Shown here in pieces: positions 1 to 8,965 of a stretch of DNA of 44,539 nt; the stretch's first letter is position 1, and every line of letters begins with the position of its first letter. Where the stretch lies: positions 1 through 44,539 of the forward strand of contig NZ_CADEGP010000017.1 of assembly GCF_902826915.1 (NCBI RefSeq), given 5' to 3'. The notes beneath the pieces are model-generated. The model was not told the DNA's origin. It saw only the letters and a list, made by a program, of their open reading frames with translations, and did no database searches. Made by a program: the position numbers and the translations under genes. This DNA is from an uncultured Nitrosomonas sp. (GTDB taxonomy: Bacteria > Pseudomonadota > Gammaproteobacteria > Burkholderiales > Nitrosomonadaceae).

Positions 1-9
1 AGCGCATTC

Positions 10-35
10 ATGCATAATATCAAATGATTATGCAT
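10..35. repeat. Short perfect palindrome
   Basis: Nine-base arms (10-18 and 27-35, ATGCATAAT/ATTATGCAT) flank an 8-base loop. No T-tract follows and no gene is adjacent within the window. Function is unknown; it could be an operator or a chance palindrome in AT-rich DNA. Confidence 0.3.
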
Positions 36-210
36 ATTTCAGGACCGACTATTTAGCAGTGCATATCTGATTGCTGAATTTCTGAGTAAGCTCTACATAT
101 CGCCTGATCATTATGTCGATAAAAATCAGATGTGGTAGTTCCGTGTTCTAGTCTGGCATCACTTTGTTAAATCAGGTGATTGTCAGCTCAGGCTACTGCT
201 ACAACAAATC

Positions 211-250
211 GGGTTATATTCCCCGCCGCTTGCGGCGGGGTTCTATATTA
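211..250 (+). terminator. GC-rich hairpin, terminator-like or REP-like
   Basis: Arms CCCCGCCG (221-228) and CGGCGGGG (233-240) pair perfectly around a CTTG tetraloop, followed by a short T/A-rich stretch. The form resembles the CCCC...GGGG hairpins at 7888-7908 and 41320-41340. On the plus strand it could terminate a transcript entering from the left. On the minus strand it lies about 80 bases past the stop of the BNR-repeat gene but lacks a T-tract in that direction. It may be a dispersed REP-like unit. Confidence 0.45.
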
Positions 251-321
251 ATGAAGAATAAATACCTTCGGTGTTGCTGGCGGTAATTTACCTGTTAGAT
301 ATTTTCTCTAGAGTCACCACG

Positions 322-2448
322 TTACCATTCAACTTTACCTGCATGTGCCCAAGTCAAACCACCATCGGTTGAAATGTAAACGTTTGCTCGTGTGGTACCT
401 ATAATAGTGGCATCAATTGCAAAGTTAGGAGATAAGCGGAATTCTGTAAATTGAATATTTTGTTGCAGTAGGCTAGCACCGATATTTTCCGAGGATATTA
501 TATGCCCTTTATTATTCAGAGTAATCCGATAGAAACCTTTCCCATGAACGATGGCAAAGAGAAGGCTATCATTAGAAAAATTAGGAGAAAATTCAACTTG
601 CTGGATGGCGGTTCCCGGCCCTATATGGTTTTGAGTCATTGTAACCCAGTTAATGCCTCCATTTTTTGAACGATATAAACCATTACTTGTACCGGCGAAG
701 ATTAATTTATCCGTGGCGAATTGCGGCGAGACTGCAATTGACAAATGTTGTTGTCCCGGTAGGCCGCGCAATGTGATTAAATCAAATTTCAGCAATTGCA
801 ACCAACTGTCACCACCGTTAGTTGTACGCCAAATCTTTCCGGAGCGAGTTGCAGCGAAAGCAGTCCGATCATTTGCATAGTTAGGGGAAATAGCCAAGCC
901 TACAATATGCGATGTGGTGGGGACGCCTCGCAGCCAACGCCAACTGGTTCCGCCATCAAGTGTTTGCAGAACTCCGTGTGACCTTGTGCCAACATAAATT
1001 TCTCGGTCGCTTTCATACGTGGGTGACAAAACAAAGGAATTGATATATACAGAAAATGGTGAGATTTCAGGGATTTTCGGAATAGGCTTTGTAGTCCAAT
1101 TTTGTCCGAAATCGCTGGAAAATCCAATATGCGTAGTATTTCGTGAGGCAACAGCCGTAGGCGGGCCTGACTGATTTTTAGCAAAATCGACATCGAAAGC
1201 ACTCATTGGAAGATCTAAACTACTTGGGACTGGCCAACCGGTTCTATCGTTAGTCCATGTTGTACCACCATCGGAAGATCGGTATAAGCCTCCACCGAAG
1301 TATGATGTTGCAATCATGCTTTGGTCGTTGATGAAATTTGGTGACAAAGCCAAGCCTGTGAGTAGATTTTTGCGAGTTTGTTTTTGGATCCAGGTGATGC
1401 CGCCATCTTTCGAGATGAAAAGCCCGTCATACGCAGAGAGGAATACCGTTTGGTCTGTCAAGAATGTGTTAGATACTTGTAATTCACTGAATTCTTTTAA
1501 TGGATTTGTTTGTCCGGTGACTGCCGCCCCAGACGCATGAAGCACCCAACTGTCGCCGCCATTCGTTGATTTATATACGGATTTAGTTAAACTGGTGCAG
1601 AAAACTGTGCGATCAATTAAATAATTCGGTGAGAGTGATACATTATTGATGGGTTCCAAAGGTAAATTGGCTGGTTTGTTGTTAAATGTTATACCCGTGT
1701 CATTGCTATAAAAGATTCCATTGCTAGTGGCTAGAAATATCTCTTTAGGATTTCCTCCCGAGATTGCTATATCGTAAACGGTTGAACCGCTAACATTTCC
1801 GATACTGCTCCAAGTGATACCCCCATCGATGGATTTTAGCAAACCTCCGCTCTTATTTACTGAAATAGCTGTCAGGTCAGTCGTGAAGCTGGGTGATACT
1901 GCAACCAATCGTATGCCCGCAGATACATTTTGTATTCTAGTCCAAGCTGCATCTGTTTTGGAGCGCCGGTAAAGTTGACCGTTCAATGTACTCAAAAAAA
2001 GCACATAATTATTATTTCCCAACTTTGCAATAGTTAATTGATTGACTCTCAGATTGAAAAGGCCAGTATTAAAAATCTCCCAAGTATCTCCCTGATCTAC
2101 TGAGCGATAGATGCCATCTCCCTTAGTCGTGGCAAAAACCGTGTGATCACTGCTATAGTTTGGTGAAACACGAATACCAATCTCTGAGTAAACATTGTCC
2201 AACCCATTTGGGAGTCTGCTCCAAGTCGTGCCGCCATCGGTGGATCGCAGAATGTTTGTATATTGATCTGAGGTCAGTTCTCCATCGGTGGCCAGGAAGA
2301 CCGTATTATCATTGGCAAAATTAGGGGAAATGCCTAACCCATATACCATATCGTGTGGATTATGAGCGTGAAGGTTATTGCTGATGACGCAAAGTAATAT
2401 GAAAAAGGTGAAAAATGTTACTTCACGCTGAAAAAAACTAATTTTCAT
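322..2448 (-). CDS. Exported BNR/sortilin-type beta-propeller repeat protein
   Basis: The 708-residue product has an N-terminal hydrophobic stretch (about residues 10-28) with a signal-peptidase-like LHA site before the mature HNPHD start. The rest is made of repeated units containing S-x-DGG-x-TW (Asp-box/BNR motifs), each followed by a segment of the type SPNF-x-x-D-x-T-V-F. This pattern is known from VPS10/sortilin-like and photosystem II assembly factor-like (YCF48-type) beta-propellers. No catalytic sialidase residues can be recognised, so a binding or structural role outside the cytoplasm is more likely than an enzyme. It stands alone, with about 1 kb of non-coding DNA upstream. The start lies at a clear signal peptide; the ribosome binding site is weak. 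Confidence 0.8.
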   Translation of the reverse strand: MKISFFQREVTFFTFFILLCVISNNLHAHNPHDMVYGLGISPNFANDNTVFLATDGELTSDQYTNILRSTDGGTTWSRLPNGLDNVYSEIGIRVSPNYSSDHTVFATTKGDGIYRSVDQGDTWEIFNTGLFNLRVNQLTIAKLGNNNYVLFLSTLNGQLYRRSKTDAAWTRIQNVSAGIRLVAVSPSFTTDLTAISVNKSGGLLKSIDGGITWSSIGNVSGSTVYDIAISGGNPKEIFLATSNGIFYSNDTGITFNNKPANLPLEPINNVSLSPNYLIDRTVFCTSLTKSVYKSTNGGDSWVLHASGAAVTGQTNPLKEFSELQVSNTFLTDQTVFLSAYDGLFISKDGGITWIQKQTRKNLLTGLALSPNFINDQSMIATSYFGGGLYRSSDGGTTWTNDRTGWPVPSSLDLPMSAFDVDFAKNQSGPPTAVASRNTTHIGFSSDFGQNWTTKPIPKIPEISPFSVYINSFVLSPTYESDREIYVGTRSHGVLQTLDGGTSWRWLRGVPTTSHIVGLAISPNYANDRTAFAATRSGKIWRTTNGGDSWLQLLKFDLITLRGLPGQQHLSIAVSPQFATDKLIFAGTSNGLYRSKNGGINWVTMTQNHIGPGTAIQQVEFSPNFSNDSLLFAIVHGKGFYRITLNNKGHIISSENIGASLLQQNIQFTEFRLSPNFAIDATIIGTTRANVYISTDGGLTWAHAGKVEW

Positions 2449-3504
2449 TCTCTAGTACCTCTAGTTAAAAATAATAAATAGCAATATGCGTTATTTCTGG
2501 ATAATTGCATTTGCTTGATGATGATCGATAACGCTTAAGATCTTTAGCTAACTTTAAATTATTAATGCGCTTTTTGTTGTTAAATTTGAGCGACTATCTA
2601 AAATGCGAGATCTTATTATTTACTAAGGGTTAGTGTGAATGCTGTCTTATTGATTGATTATTTGACAACTCCAAAAGATTCTTAGCTTCCTGCTGGAATA
2701 TTATTAAATTGTATATTATAAAATGTTGGAATCCTAATCGCTGCTAGTAGTATTCATTGTAAACATTCAGTATTCATAACTGTGACTATATAAATTGTAT
2801 GTTCGCTTAACACTGCTAACATTACGAAAATCATAACCTTGTGGTCTTGAATTTAGTCAGTAGTGTCTCAGGATTCTAGAGTTAATGTATAACAACTCTC
2901 GGGACGATCAATACCCGATGATAGTTTTTTTATAATCTATTTTTACTCGTATCATATCTGGCGAGCAAGTATGCACGTAAGAAAATTATGTTTGCCCGAT
3001 TAATTGTGGATGCGGCCATCTATAAGATTAATAAATTGATTAGGATTTCTGTGTCCCGAACTTTATCCATAACAAATCGCATCGTTTGATGGTCCATATA
3101 TAATAATATTGCTTTTCAATTTGTTATTTTTAATTTTTCATTCGTTTCTGCGCTTTGAAGGTTGAATAATATTCTTATAGTTCTCAGGCGATAAGTGACA
3201 GGCTGCCTTAATTTTGTAGTTGTACCGTACTGAATATGTCCTGGTATATGTAGGAGTATTCTTTACTTAAGATATCGTTTCTATGTTTTATGGCAGCAGA
3301 AATACCGGAAGCCAATGGAATATTTATGAGTTTCGCACTGGCGTATGGCGTGAACTAAAAAAGATAAAGAGATGCGCTATTGCAAAGCGACAAGGTCATG
3401 CCTGAAGTAGCAGTTACCTAGAGATTTCCCGATCAGCTCTAGGCTTTCATGCTGTAGTATTTTTCTGAAAAAAACTAAACTGGTTTTACATGCATGTTGA
3501 ATGT
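2449..3504. other. Long AT-rich intergenic region, no gene recognised
   Basis: About 1.05 kb between two minus-strand genes. All frames are broken by stops. The longest sensible frame is a 40-codon plus-strand ORF at 3283-3405 with no ribosome binding site. One palindrome is visible: CCTAGAG at 3417-3423 pairs with CTCTAGG at 3437-3443, just downstream of rlmKL on the minus strand, without a T-tract. I see no RNA gene, transposase fragment or long repeat. The stretch may be decayed DNA. Confidence 0.5.
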
Positions 3505-5703
3505 TTAGCGAGAAATTCTCCAGCAATAATGTATCTTGGCATCGCGCGCAAAATCCTCGGGGATCATCGCTGCGCTGATATCCTCAATGATCAAATCGCT
3601 TAATATCTCCTTGTCGAATTTAAAACGACGGAAGTTGGTCGAGAAATACAATGTTCCGCCTGGTGCTAGTAAGGCTATGGAATCGCGAATCAGCGGTATG
3701 TGGTTTTTTTGGATGTCGAAGATTTCATCCATTTTCTTGGAATTGGAAAAAGTGGGAGGATCAAGAAAGATAAGGTCAAATTGTTGTTTGTGCTTTGCTT
3801 GAGCCTGTTGTGCCAACCAGTCCGTGCAATTAGCCCGAATCAGTTGGTGTTTGTCGTCGCTGATGCCATTGAGGTGAAAATTTCGCTTGGCCCAATCCAG
3901 ATAGGTGTTAGACATATCCACCGTGATGCTCGATTCCGCACCGCCGATCGCTGCATGCACTGTGGCGCTGCCAGTGTATGCGAATAAGTTTAAGAAATGT
4001 TTATCCTTGGCTTGTTGCTGAATCAGCAAACGCATTGGACGGTGATCGAGAAACAGTCCGGTATCTAGATAATCCTCAAAATTCACCCAGAATTTGCAAC
4101 CGCCTTCTTGCACGACATGAAAGCGACGGGAATCGCCCTGCTTTTCATATTGATCGGTGTTTTTCTGTTTTCGACGTATTTTTAAAAATACTTGCTCGGG
4201 AGGAATTTTCAGTGCCTTGGGTATTTCTGCCATTATTCCGGCCAGTCGCTGATTAGCCTTGATGGGGTCAATCGATTTGGGAGACTCATATTCCTGGACG
4301 TTGACCCAGGTTAGTTCGCCCTGATAAACATCCACAGCCACCGCGTATTCTGGTAGATCGGCATCGTACAGTCGGTAGCAGTGTACTTGATTCTGCTTGA
4401 TCCATTTGGTCAGTTTTTTTAGATTCTTGCGCAGGCGGTTTGCGAACATTTCTGCCCGACTGTCGGGTTGCCCGGCTTGGGCACGGCGGTTGATAAATTC
4501 AATGCGTTCCTGCTGAGATTTGGTTTTAGGTTCAAAAAAAGATTTTTCCTCAATGGTGAATCGCAACAATTTGCACTCCAGCGCACCATTGAATAGCGTT
4601 ATCGGTTTGTGCGAGCGTATTCCCAATCTGAAACCAAGCTCCGGATCGCCGATAATGATTGCTGCTTGCCAGCCGGTAAAACGTTGCTTCAATACCTCTC
4701 CAAACTCGCGGTATAACATTCCGATTTGTTCTTCATCGCCGAGTCGTTCGCCATATGGCGGATTGCAGGCAATCAATCCTTTTGGCCAACTTATCGCCGC
4801 AGATGCATCCGCGATATCACGCTTTTCGATGTGAATCTTGCCTGACAATCCTGCGTTCTCAATATGCTGCAATGCGGCATTGACGCTATCGCGATCCTGA
4901 TCAAAACCAACGATTATCGGTAATTTGACTAATCCTATTTCACGGCGTTGCTTGGCGTTATCCAGAATGTTTTGCCACAGCGCAGCATCGTGTTGCTTCC
5001 AGCCTAGAAAGCCGTAATAATCACGTTGTAAGCCCGGTGCGATATCACCTGCGATCAGTGCGCCTTCTATCAATAGCGTACCAGAACCGCACATTGGATC
5101 GAGTAGTGAATGACCTTGCCGGGCGATTTCCGGCCAACCTGCTCGTAGCAAAATCGCCGCTGCAAGATTTTCCTTGAGTGGCGCTGCAATATTGATGTCA
5201 CGATATCCACGTTTATGAGAGCTTTCGCCGGATAAATCCAAACTCAATTGTGCAATTTCGTTATGCAGATAGACATTGACGCGAATGCTGGGATATTCGG
5301 TATCGACATTAGGTCGACCACCAAACTTGGCACGCATTTGATCGACGATAGCATCTTTTACTCTAAGCGCACCAAAGTGCGTGTTATCGATTGCCGGATT
5401 ATTTTTGCTGCTGAATGATACCGCTAAGCTGTCATCAGTACTCAAATGCTCGGACCAGTCGATGCGTTGGACACCATCATAAAGATCTTGCTGGGATTTA
5501 ACCTCGAAACTGCTGAGCAATAATAAAACGCGGTTGGCAGTACGCAACCATAAGCAGGCTTGGTAAGCCAGAGTCAAATCACCCTGAAAAGACACACCAG
5601 CCAATTTCTGGTGTATATCTTGCCCACCGAGGGCGCTGATTTCGTTAGCGAGAATGCCTTCCATCGCTTTTGGCGTGGTGGCGAAGAGTTGGTATTGCGT
5701 CAT
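3505..5703 (-). CDS. rlmL: Bifunctional 23S rRNA methyltransferase RlmKL
   Basis: This 732-residue protein has the fused two-methyltransferase architecture of RlmKL (YcbY), which methylates 23S rRNA at G2445 (m2G) and G2069 (m7G). An N-terminal THUMP-type region (about 45-165) precedes the first Rossmann methyltransferase, with DPMCGSGT at 202-209 and the catalytic NPPYGER at 314-320. The C-terminal methyltransferase has an AdoMet-binding LNLFAYTGS segment and DPPTFSNSK at 648-656. Length and both motif sets match the full fused family. It is monocistronic on the minus strand. The start is the first ATG of the frame, with a THUMP-like N-terminus immediately after it; no strong Shine-Dalgarno sequence is visible. 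Confidence 0.95.
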   Translation of the reverse strand: MTQYQLFATTPKAMEGILANEISALGGQDIHQKLAGVSFQGDLTLAYQACLWLRTANRVLLLLSSFEVKSQQDLYDGVQRIDWSEHLSTDDSLAVSFSSKNNPAIDNTHFGALRVKDAIVDQMRAKFGGRPNVDTEYPSIRVNVYLHNEIAQLSLDLSGESSHKRGYRDINIAAPLKENLAAAILLRAGWPEIARQGHSLLDPMCGSGTLLIEGALIAGDIAPGLQRDYYGFLGWKQHDAALWQNILDNAKQRREIGLVKLPIIVGFDQDRDSVNAALQHIENAGLSGKIHIEKRDIADASAAISWPKGLIACNPPYGERLGDEEQIGMLYREFGEVLKQRFTGWQAAIIIGDPELGFRLGIRSHKPITLFNGALECKLLRFTIEEKSFFEPKTKSQQERIEFINRRAQAGQPDSRAEMFANRLRKNLKKLTKWIKQNQVHCYRLYDADLPEYAVAVDVYQGELTWVNVQEYESPKSIDPIKANQRLAGIMAEIPKALKIPPEQVFLKIRRKQKNTDQYEKQGDSRRFHVVQEGGCKFWVNFEDYLDTGLFLDHRPMRLLIQQQAKDKHFLNLFAYTGSATVHAAIGGAESSITVDMSNTYLDWAKRNFHLNGISDDKHQLIRANCTDWLAQQAQAKHKQQFDLIFLDPPTFSNSKKMDEIFDIQKNHIPLIRDSIALLAPGGTLYFSTNFRRFKFDKEILSDLIIEDISAAMIPEDFARDAKIHYCWRISR

Positions 5704-5894
5704 AATTTGTAACTGATTATGGAGTAACCGCGTAGGATACTCGAATGTTCGGTCGTCGCGCAGTTTTTTGCTTAATCTCTGGCCTGTATTTGAAAGAAAT
5801 TGAATTTCTTTTTAAACATCGTCGTGATAATCTTTATGTATAGTTGCTTTTAGATCCACTGAAACTTCCTGAGCCTCTTGGTTGAAAAGGAGCA

Positions 5895-6290
5895 ATGATG
5901 GATAGACTGGGACTTCCAATTGTTTTGCTGGCAGCTTTATGGGGAGCTGTAAACACGACACTGAGTTTTTTTCAAACCATTAATGCGCGGCGTGATTTGA
6001 TATTTGAGCTGATTGATGAGTGCGGATACTGTGCCGAGAAAACATTGGGGCCGATAGAAATCTATTTTACCAATCTTCTGCCCCTTACCATTGGAAATAT
6101 CATCTTTCTTGGCTTGATTAGTTATGTAATCTTATCAATTCCGCGTCACATGAAGATTGAAAATATTGCGGAAGCTGAGCATTTAAAAATAGCCTGCCGG
6201 GTTATTGCGGTACTTCCTATTTTTGGAGCAATTTCTTTTGCTGTTGGCGGAATATTTGATATGGTCATTCTTATTCGGTCTTTTAATTAA
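5895..6290 (+). CDS. Small membrane protein of unknown function
   Basis: A 131-residue protein with three likely membrane segments (about 5-24, 63-88 and 103-128) and a soluble loop containing a CGYC pair near residues 43-46. I do not recognise a family. Tandem ATG codons are present (5895 and 5898). AAGGAG at 5887-5892 gives better spacing to the second, so translation may begin at 5898. The stop overlaps the ATG of the next gene (TAATG), which indicates translational coupling with the lipoprotein hydrolase and a shared envelope location. The Cys pair could be redox-active or metal-binding, but that is speculation. Confidence 0.75.
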   Translation: MMDRLGLPIVLLAALWGAVNTTLSFFQTINARRDLIFELIDECGYCAEKTLGPIEIYFTNLLPLTIGNIIFLGLISYVILSIPRHMKIENIAEAEHLKIACRVIAVLPIFGAISFAVGGIFDMVILIRSFN

Positions 6291-7246
6291 TGAGGAACTT
6301 TCCAATCAGAGTTTTCGTTTTTGCCTTTTTGTCTGCGATTCTCAGTCTTGGTGGCTGTGCAGTCATGGACAAAGATATTCCGGGTTGGCCACAATATCGT
6401 AATTCAGGGACGATTAGTAAATTGCAACTAGCGTCTAAAAGCTACGGCAACGGCGATCCGGTGCTTCTGATTCACGGTTTCGGCGCCAGTAGTTACAGCT
6501 GGCGACATATTATTGAGCCTTTGGCGCAGAAATACCGTGTAATCACTATTGATCTGAAAGGTTTTGGCGAATCACCTAAACCTCGTGATGACGCTTACTC
6601 TGTGTATGAACAGGCAAGATTGGTAAGGAACTTTATTCTCGAGAACGACCTGAAGAATCTTCATATTATCGGTCATTCTTATGGTGGCGGGGTAGCGCTG
6701 GCTACGTCGATATTTTTGTTCTCATCGTATCCGAATCTACAACGTAGTCTGGTGTTGATAGACAGCATTGCCTACCCACAAGAATTACCAGAGTTCGTAA
6801 AAATATTGGCTACTCCGGTATTGGGGCCACTAGTGATTTACGCTATTCCAAATTCTATCCAGGTGAAAAGCCTGCTGAAGAAAGTGTATTTTAACGATGC
6901 TATGATTCCGCAAAGTGCCGTCGATCACTATGCCAAGAATCTTAGCAAGCCCAATGCAAAGTACGCAACGCTCACCAGCGTGCGGCAGATGCTGCCAGCA
7001 GATTTACAACTATTCTCAGAAAACTATGCCAGTTTGACCCTCCCTACGTTAATTATATGGAGCAGTGATGACGAAATTGTGCCACTGGCAATAGGTGAGC
7101 GTCTTCATGAGAATTTGCCCAACTCAAAACTGGTTGTCCTTAGCGATGTCGGCCATGCTGTTCAAGAAGAAGAGCCATCACTGGTATTACCTTATTTACA
7201 GGAATTTTTGGATACAGAAGCGCATCATGCGTTGCCTGAATTGTAA
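6290..7246 (+). CDS. Alpha/beta hydrolase with lipoprotein signal
   Basis: The 318-residue product starts with a short positive region, a hydrophobic stretch and a lipobox LGGC ending at Cys23, so it is probably a membrane-anchored lipoprotein. The remainder is an alpha/beta-hydrolase fold: oxyanion-hole HGFG near 62-65, nucleophile elbow GHSYGG with Ser130, acid Asp260 or Asp261 in WSSDDEIVP, and His289 in VGHAVQEEE. It resembles haloalkane dehalogenase/epoxide hydrolase/lipase-like members, but the substrate cannot be assigned. It overlaps the upstream small membrane protein gene by one base. A hairpin terminator follows about 50 bases after the stop. Confidence 0.85.
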   Translation: MRNFPIRVFVFAFLSAILSLGGCAVMDKDIPGWPQYRNSGTISKLQLASKSYGNGDPVLLIHGFGASSYSWRHIIEPLAQKYRVITIDLKGFGESPKPRDDAYSVYEQARLVRNFILENDLKNLHIIGHSYGGGVALATSIFLFSSYPNLQRSLVLIDSIAYPQELPEFVKILATPVLGPLVIYAIPNSIQVKSLLKKVYFNDAMIPQSAVDHYAKNLSKPNAKYATLTSVRQMLPADLQLFSENYASLTLPTLIIWSSDDEIVPLAIGERLHENLPNSKLVVLSDVGHAVQEEEPSLVLPYLQEFLDTEAHHALPEL

Positions 7247-7295
7247 TTGTAGTCGAGTAGAAAGATTTAACTATTATTGTTTATCATAAAGTTAA

Positions 7296-7326
7296 AGCCA
7301 CCGGTTTTAGGCGGTGGTTGTTTTGT
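7296..7326 (+). terminator. Rho-independent terminator of the hydrolase operon
   Basis: CCACCG (7298-7303) pairs with CGGTGG (7312-7317) around an 8-base loop. The stem can be extended by a G-T and an A-T pair, and TTGTTTTGT follows. It lies about 50 bases downstream of the hydrolase stop in the right orientation. Confidence 0.65.
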
Positions 7327-7860
7327 CAGTTTTTACTAGGGATATGCGCTTTAGCATATGCAAATTTCTCTTGACATTCTAAATCGTCCACAATTCTGGC
7401 AAGATACAGTGACTACTAGAAATAACTTAATACCAAGCTGAGGAATATCTCGTAACCATATGATAAATTTTCCATAATAATATTGTGAACTTATTAATCA
7501 ATCCAAGAAAAATCCTTAGAAATATTCGGGTTAGCCCGCCAAACAAAGAGTTGTTCACAAAGTTATCCACAGAAATTGTGGGTAATAGAAGAAACTTTAT
7601 AACAAATAAGGCAATAACTCGAGAAAAAGGAATTGCAAATTATACTGAGATTTTTGCACCAACAAAGACCCACTGAGAAGGGCAAAGATCTCCGGTGGTG
7701 GGCGGAATTTCAAAACCAGGGCAGCTATGGTGGACTGGATATTCTCTGTGAGAATTACTGTCGTTCTTTGCGCATTCCATTGCTCCACTTTTGCGTAATT
7801 TTACGTTTAATTGCTTGTCCATATTTTTAGAGAAGGTTCGTTTATTCTATGAGTTAACTG
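7327..7860. other. AT-rich intergenic region containing DnaA-box-like cluster
   Basis: Over 500 bases without a convincing gene. The two longest frames (about 60 codons each, opposite strands) lack ribosome binding sites and protein-like composition. The segment around 7410-7550 is strongly AT-rich. The only structured element seen is the cluster of DnaA-box-like nonamers at 7551-7585, listed separately. Confidence 0.5.
7551..7585. promoter_or_regulatory. Cluster of DnaA-box-like nonamers
   Basis: Three nonamers lie within 35 bases: TTGTTCACA (7551-7559, one mismatch to TTATNCACA), TTATCCACA (7563-7571, perfect) and, on the minus strand, TTACCCACA (7585-7577, one mismatch). A weaker site, TCGTCCACA, occurs at 7384-7392. 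An AT-rich stretch lies immediately to the left. The arrangement looks like part of a replication origin or a DnaA-titrating site. No dnaA, dnaN, gyrB, rpmH or mnmG gene is nearby, so oriC identity is unproven. Confidence 0.4.
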
Positions 7861-8885
7861 TCAGTATGAGTTTTCCAACTTGCGATTCCCCATGGTCTTG
7901 CCACGGGGTTGTTTATTGAATTGGTTTTGTTCAAGAAAGCGTTGTGCTGCAGCAGCATCTGCCAGCGCAAAAGTACGCGCAATTTTCACCTGTATTTATG
8001 GGTATTAAACAATGTCGCGCATTGTTGCAGTATTTCGCCTTGATGACGCTTCGCGTCTTCCAGTTCGAACAAAGCTGGTGTCAACATTAATTCAAGACTG
8101 AAGCGAATATTTCGCACACGCGCCTCTCTCCAGTCAGTATCCGGTGCGGATTGCAGAATGGTTACGATGTCACCGTAGGGCTTGAAGCAACGAAAACAGC
8201 TTTGTAGCATTTTCGACCCTGCGGTATCAAGCACAATATCCATGCCATTATCGTTTGTCCAGCGCAATACCTCTGCGACTACGTCCTGCGTGCAGTAATT
8301 GATGGTTAGGTCTGCATCTAGGCGTTTTGCAAAATTTACCTTTTCTTCAGTGCTTACTGTGGTGATGACGCGGGCTCCAGCCAGTTTGGCTAATTGAATA
8401 GTGGCATGACCAACGCCACCAGCACCGGCATGGATCAGTACAGTTTGATTTTGGGTGATGTGAGCACGGTCATGTAATGCTTCCCACGCGGTGATAAAAA
8501 TCAACGGTGCGGCAGCAGCCTGCTCGAAGGTAAGTTAGCGTGGTTTTAATGCAAGTAAATTAGCGTCGACATGTACGTATTCGGCATAAGTGCCTTGGCG
8601 ATTGTTAAAGCCGGGTTGTGAAAAATAAACTTCATCGCCAGGTCTGAATTTATTCACTCGCATTCCTACGGCTTCTACAATACCGGCTCCGTCGCATCCC
8701 GATATCACTGGAAAAGTGATCGGAAATCGTTCAGGGGCTGCGCGAATTTTGCAGTCGATCGGGTTGATGCCGATTGCTTTTATGCGAACTAGAACTTGAT
8801 TTTCATCGCAATGACTTGATAGTGCAATATCTCCAAAACATAAAGTATCCGCTGAACCACCTGCGTCAAAATAAACTGCTTTCAT
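7861..8885 (-). pseudogene. Quinone oxidoreductase / zinc-type alcohol dehydrogenase-like pseudogene
   Basis: The reading frame of an MDR-superfamily NADPH:quinone reductase is broken twice. The N-terminal part (8885-8538) has the GroES-like domain with GINPIDCKIR and GCDGAGIVEAVG. An in-frame TAA at 8537-8535 interrupts it exactly where family members continue from KPR into the LTFEQAAA helix, and the same frame goes on through the nucleotide-binding motif HAGAGGVGHATIQLA. A second lesion, a frameshift near 7988-8000, separates this from the expected C-terminus, readable in another frame as ARTFALADAAAAQRF and ending at 7861. The last residues are encoded by the 42-bp hairpin repeat at 7877-7918. 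The original start is ATG 8885 with a possible binding site (GAGAAAAAG) upstream. Confidence 0.85.
7877..7918. repeat. 42-bp hairpin repeat, copy 1
   Basis: Identical to 41309-41350 except for one base (A at 7892, G in the other copy). The core forms a hairpin, CCCCATGG (7888-7895) with CCACGGGG (7901-7908), with a 5-base loop TCTTG and one mismatch, followed on the plus strand by TTGTTTATT. Read on the minus strand it encodes NKQPRGKTMGNRK, forming the tail of the quinone-oxidoreductase pseudogene. Confidence 0.8.
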
Positions 8886-8965
8886 CTTTTTCTCCGATAG
8901 TGTGGTTGGTTGCTAGGGACTTATACAAAACCATAGTTCTTAATAGTTAACGCCATGCATCAACA

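Noticed and set aside
3283..3405. 40-codon plus-strand ORF with protein-like composition (MFYGSRNTGSQWNIYEFRTG...)
   Set aside because: No ribosome binding site, no recognisable family, and isolated in decayed AT-rich DNA; too short to support.
7485..7676. 63-codon plus-strand frame across the DnaA-box cluster
   Set aside because: No Shine-Dalgarno sequence, no family resemblance, and it overlaps the box cluster; likely chance.
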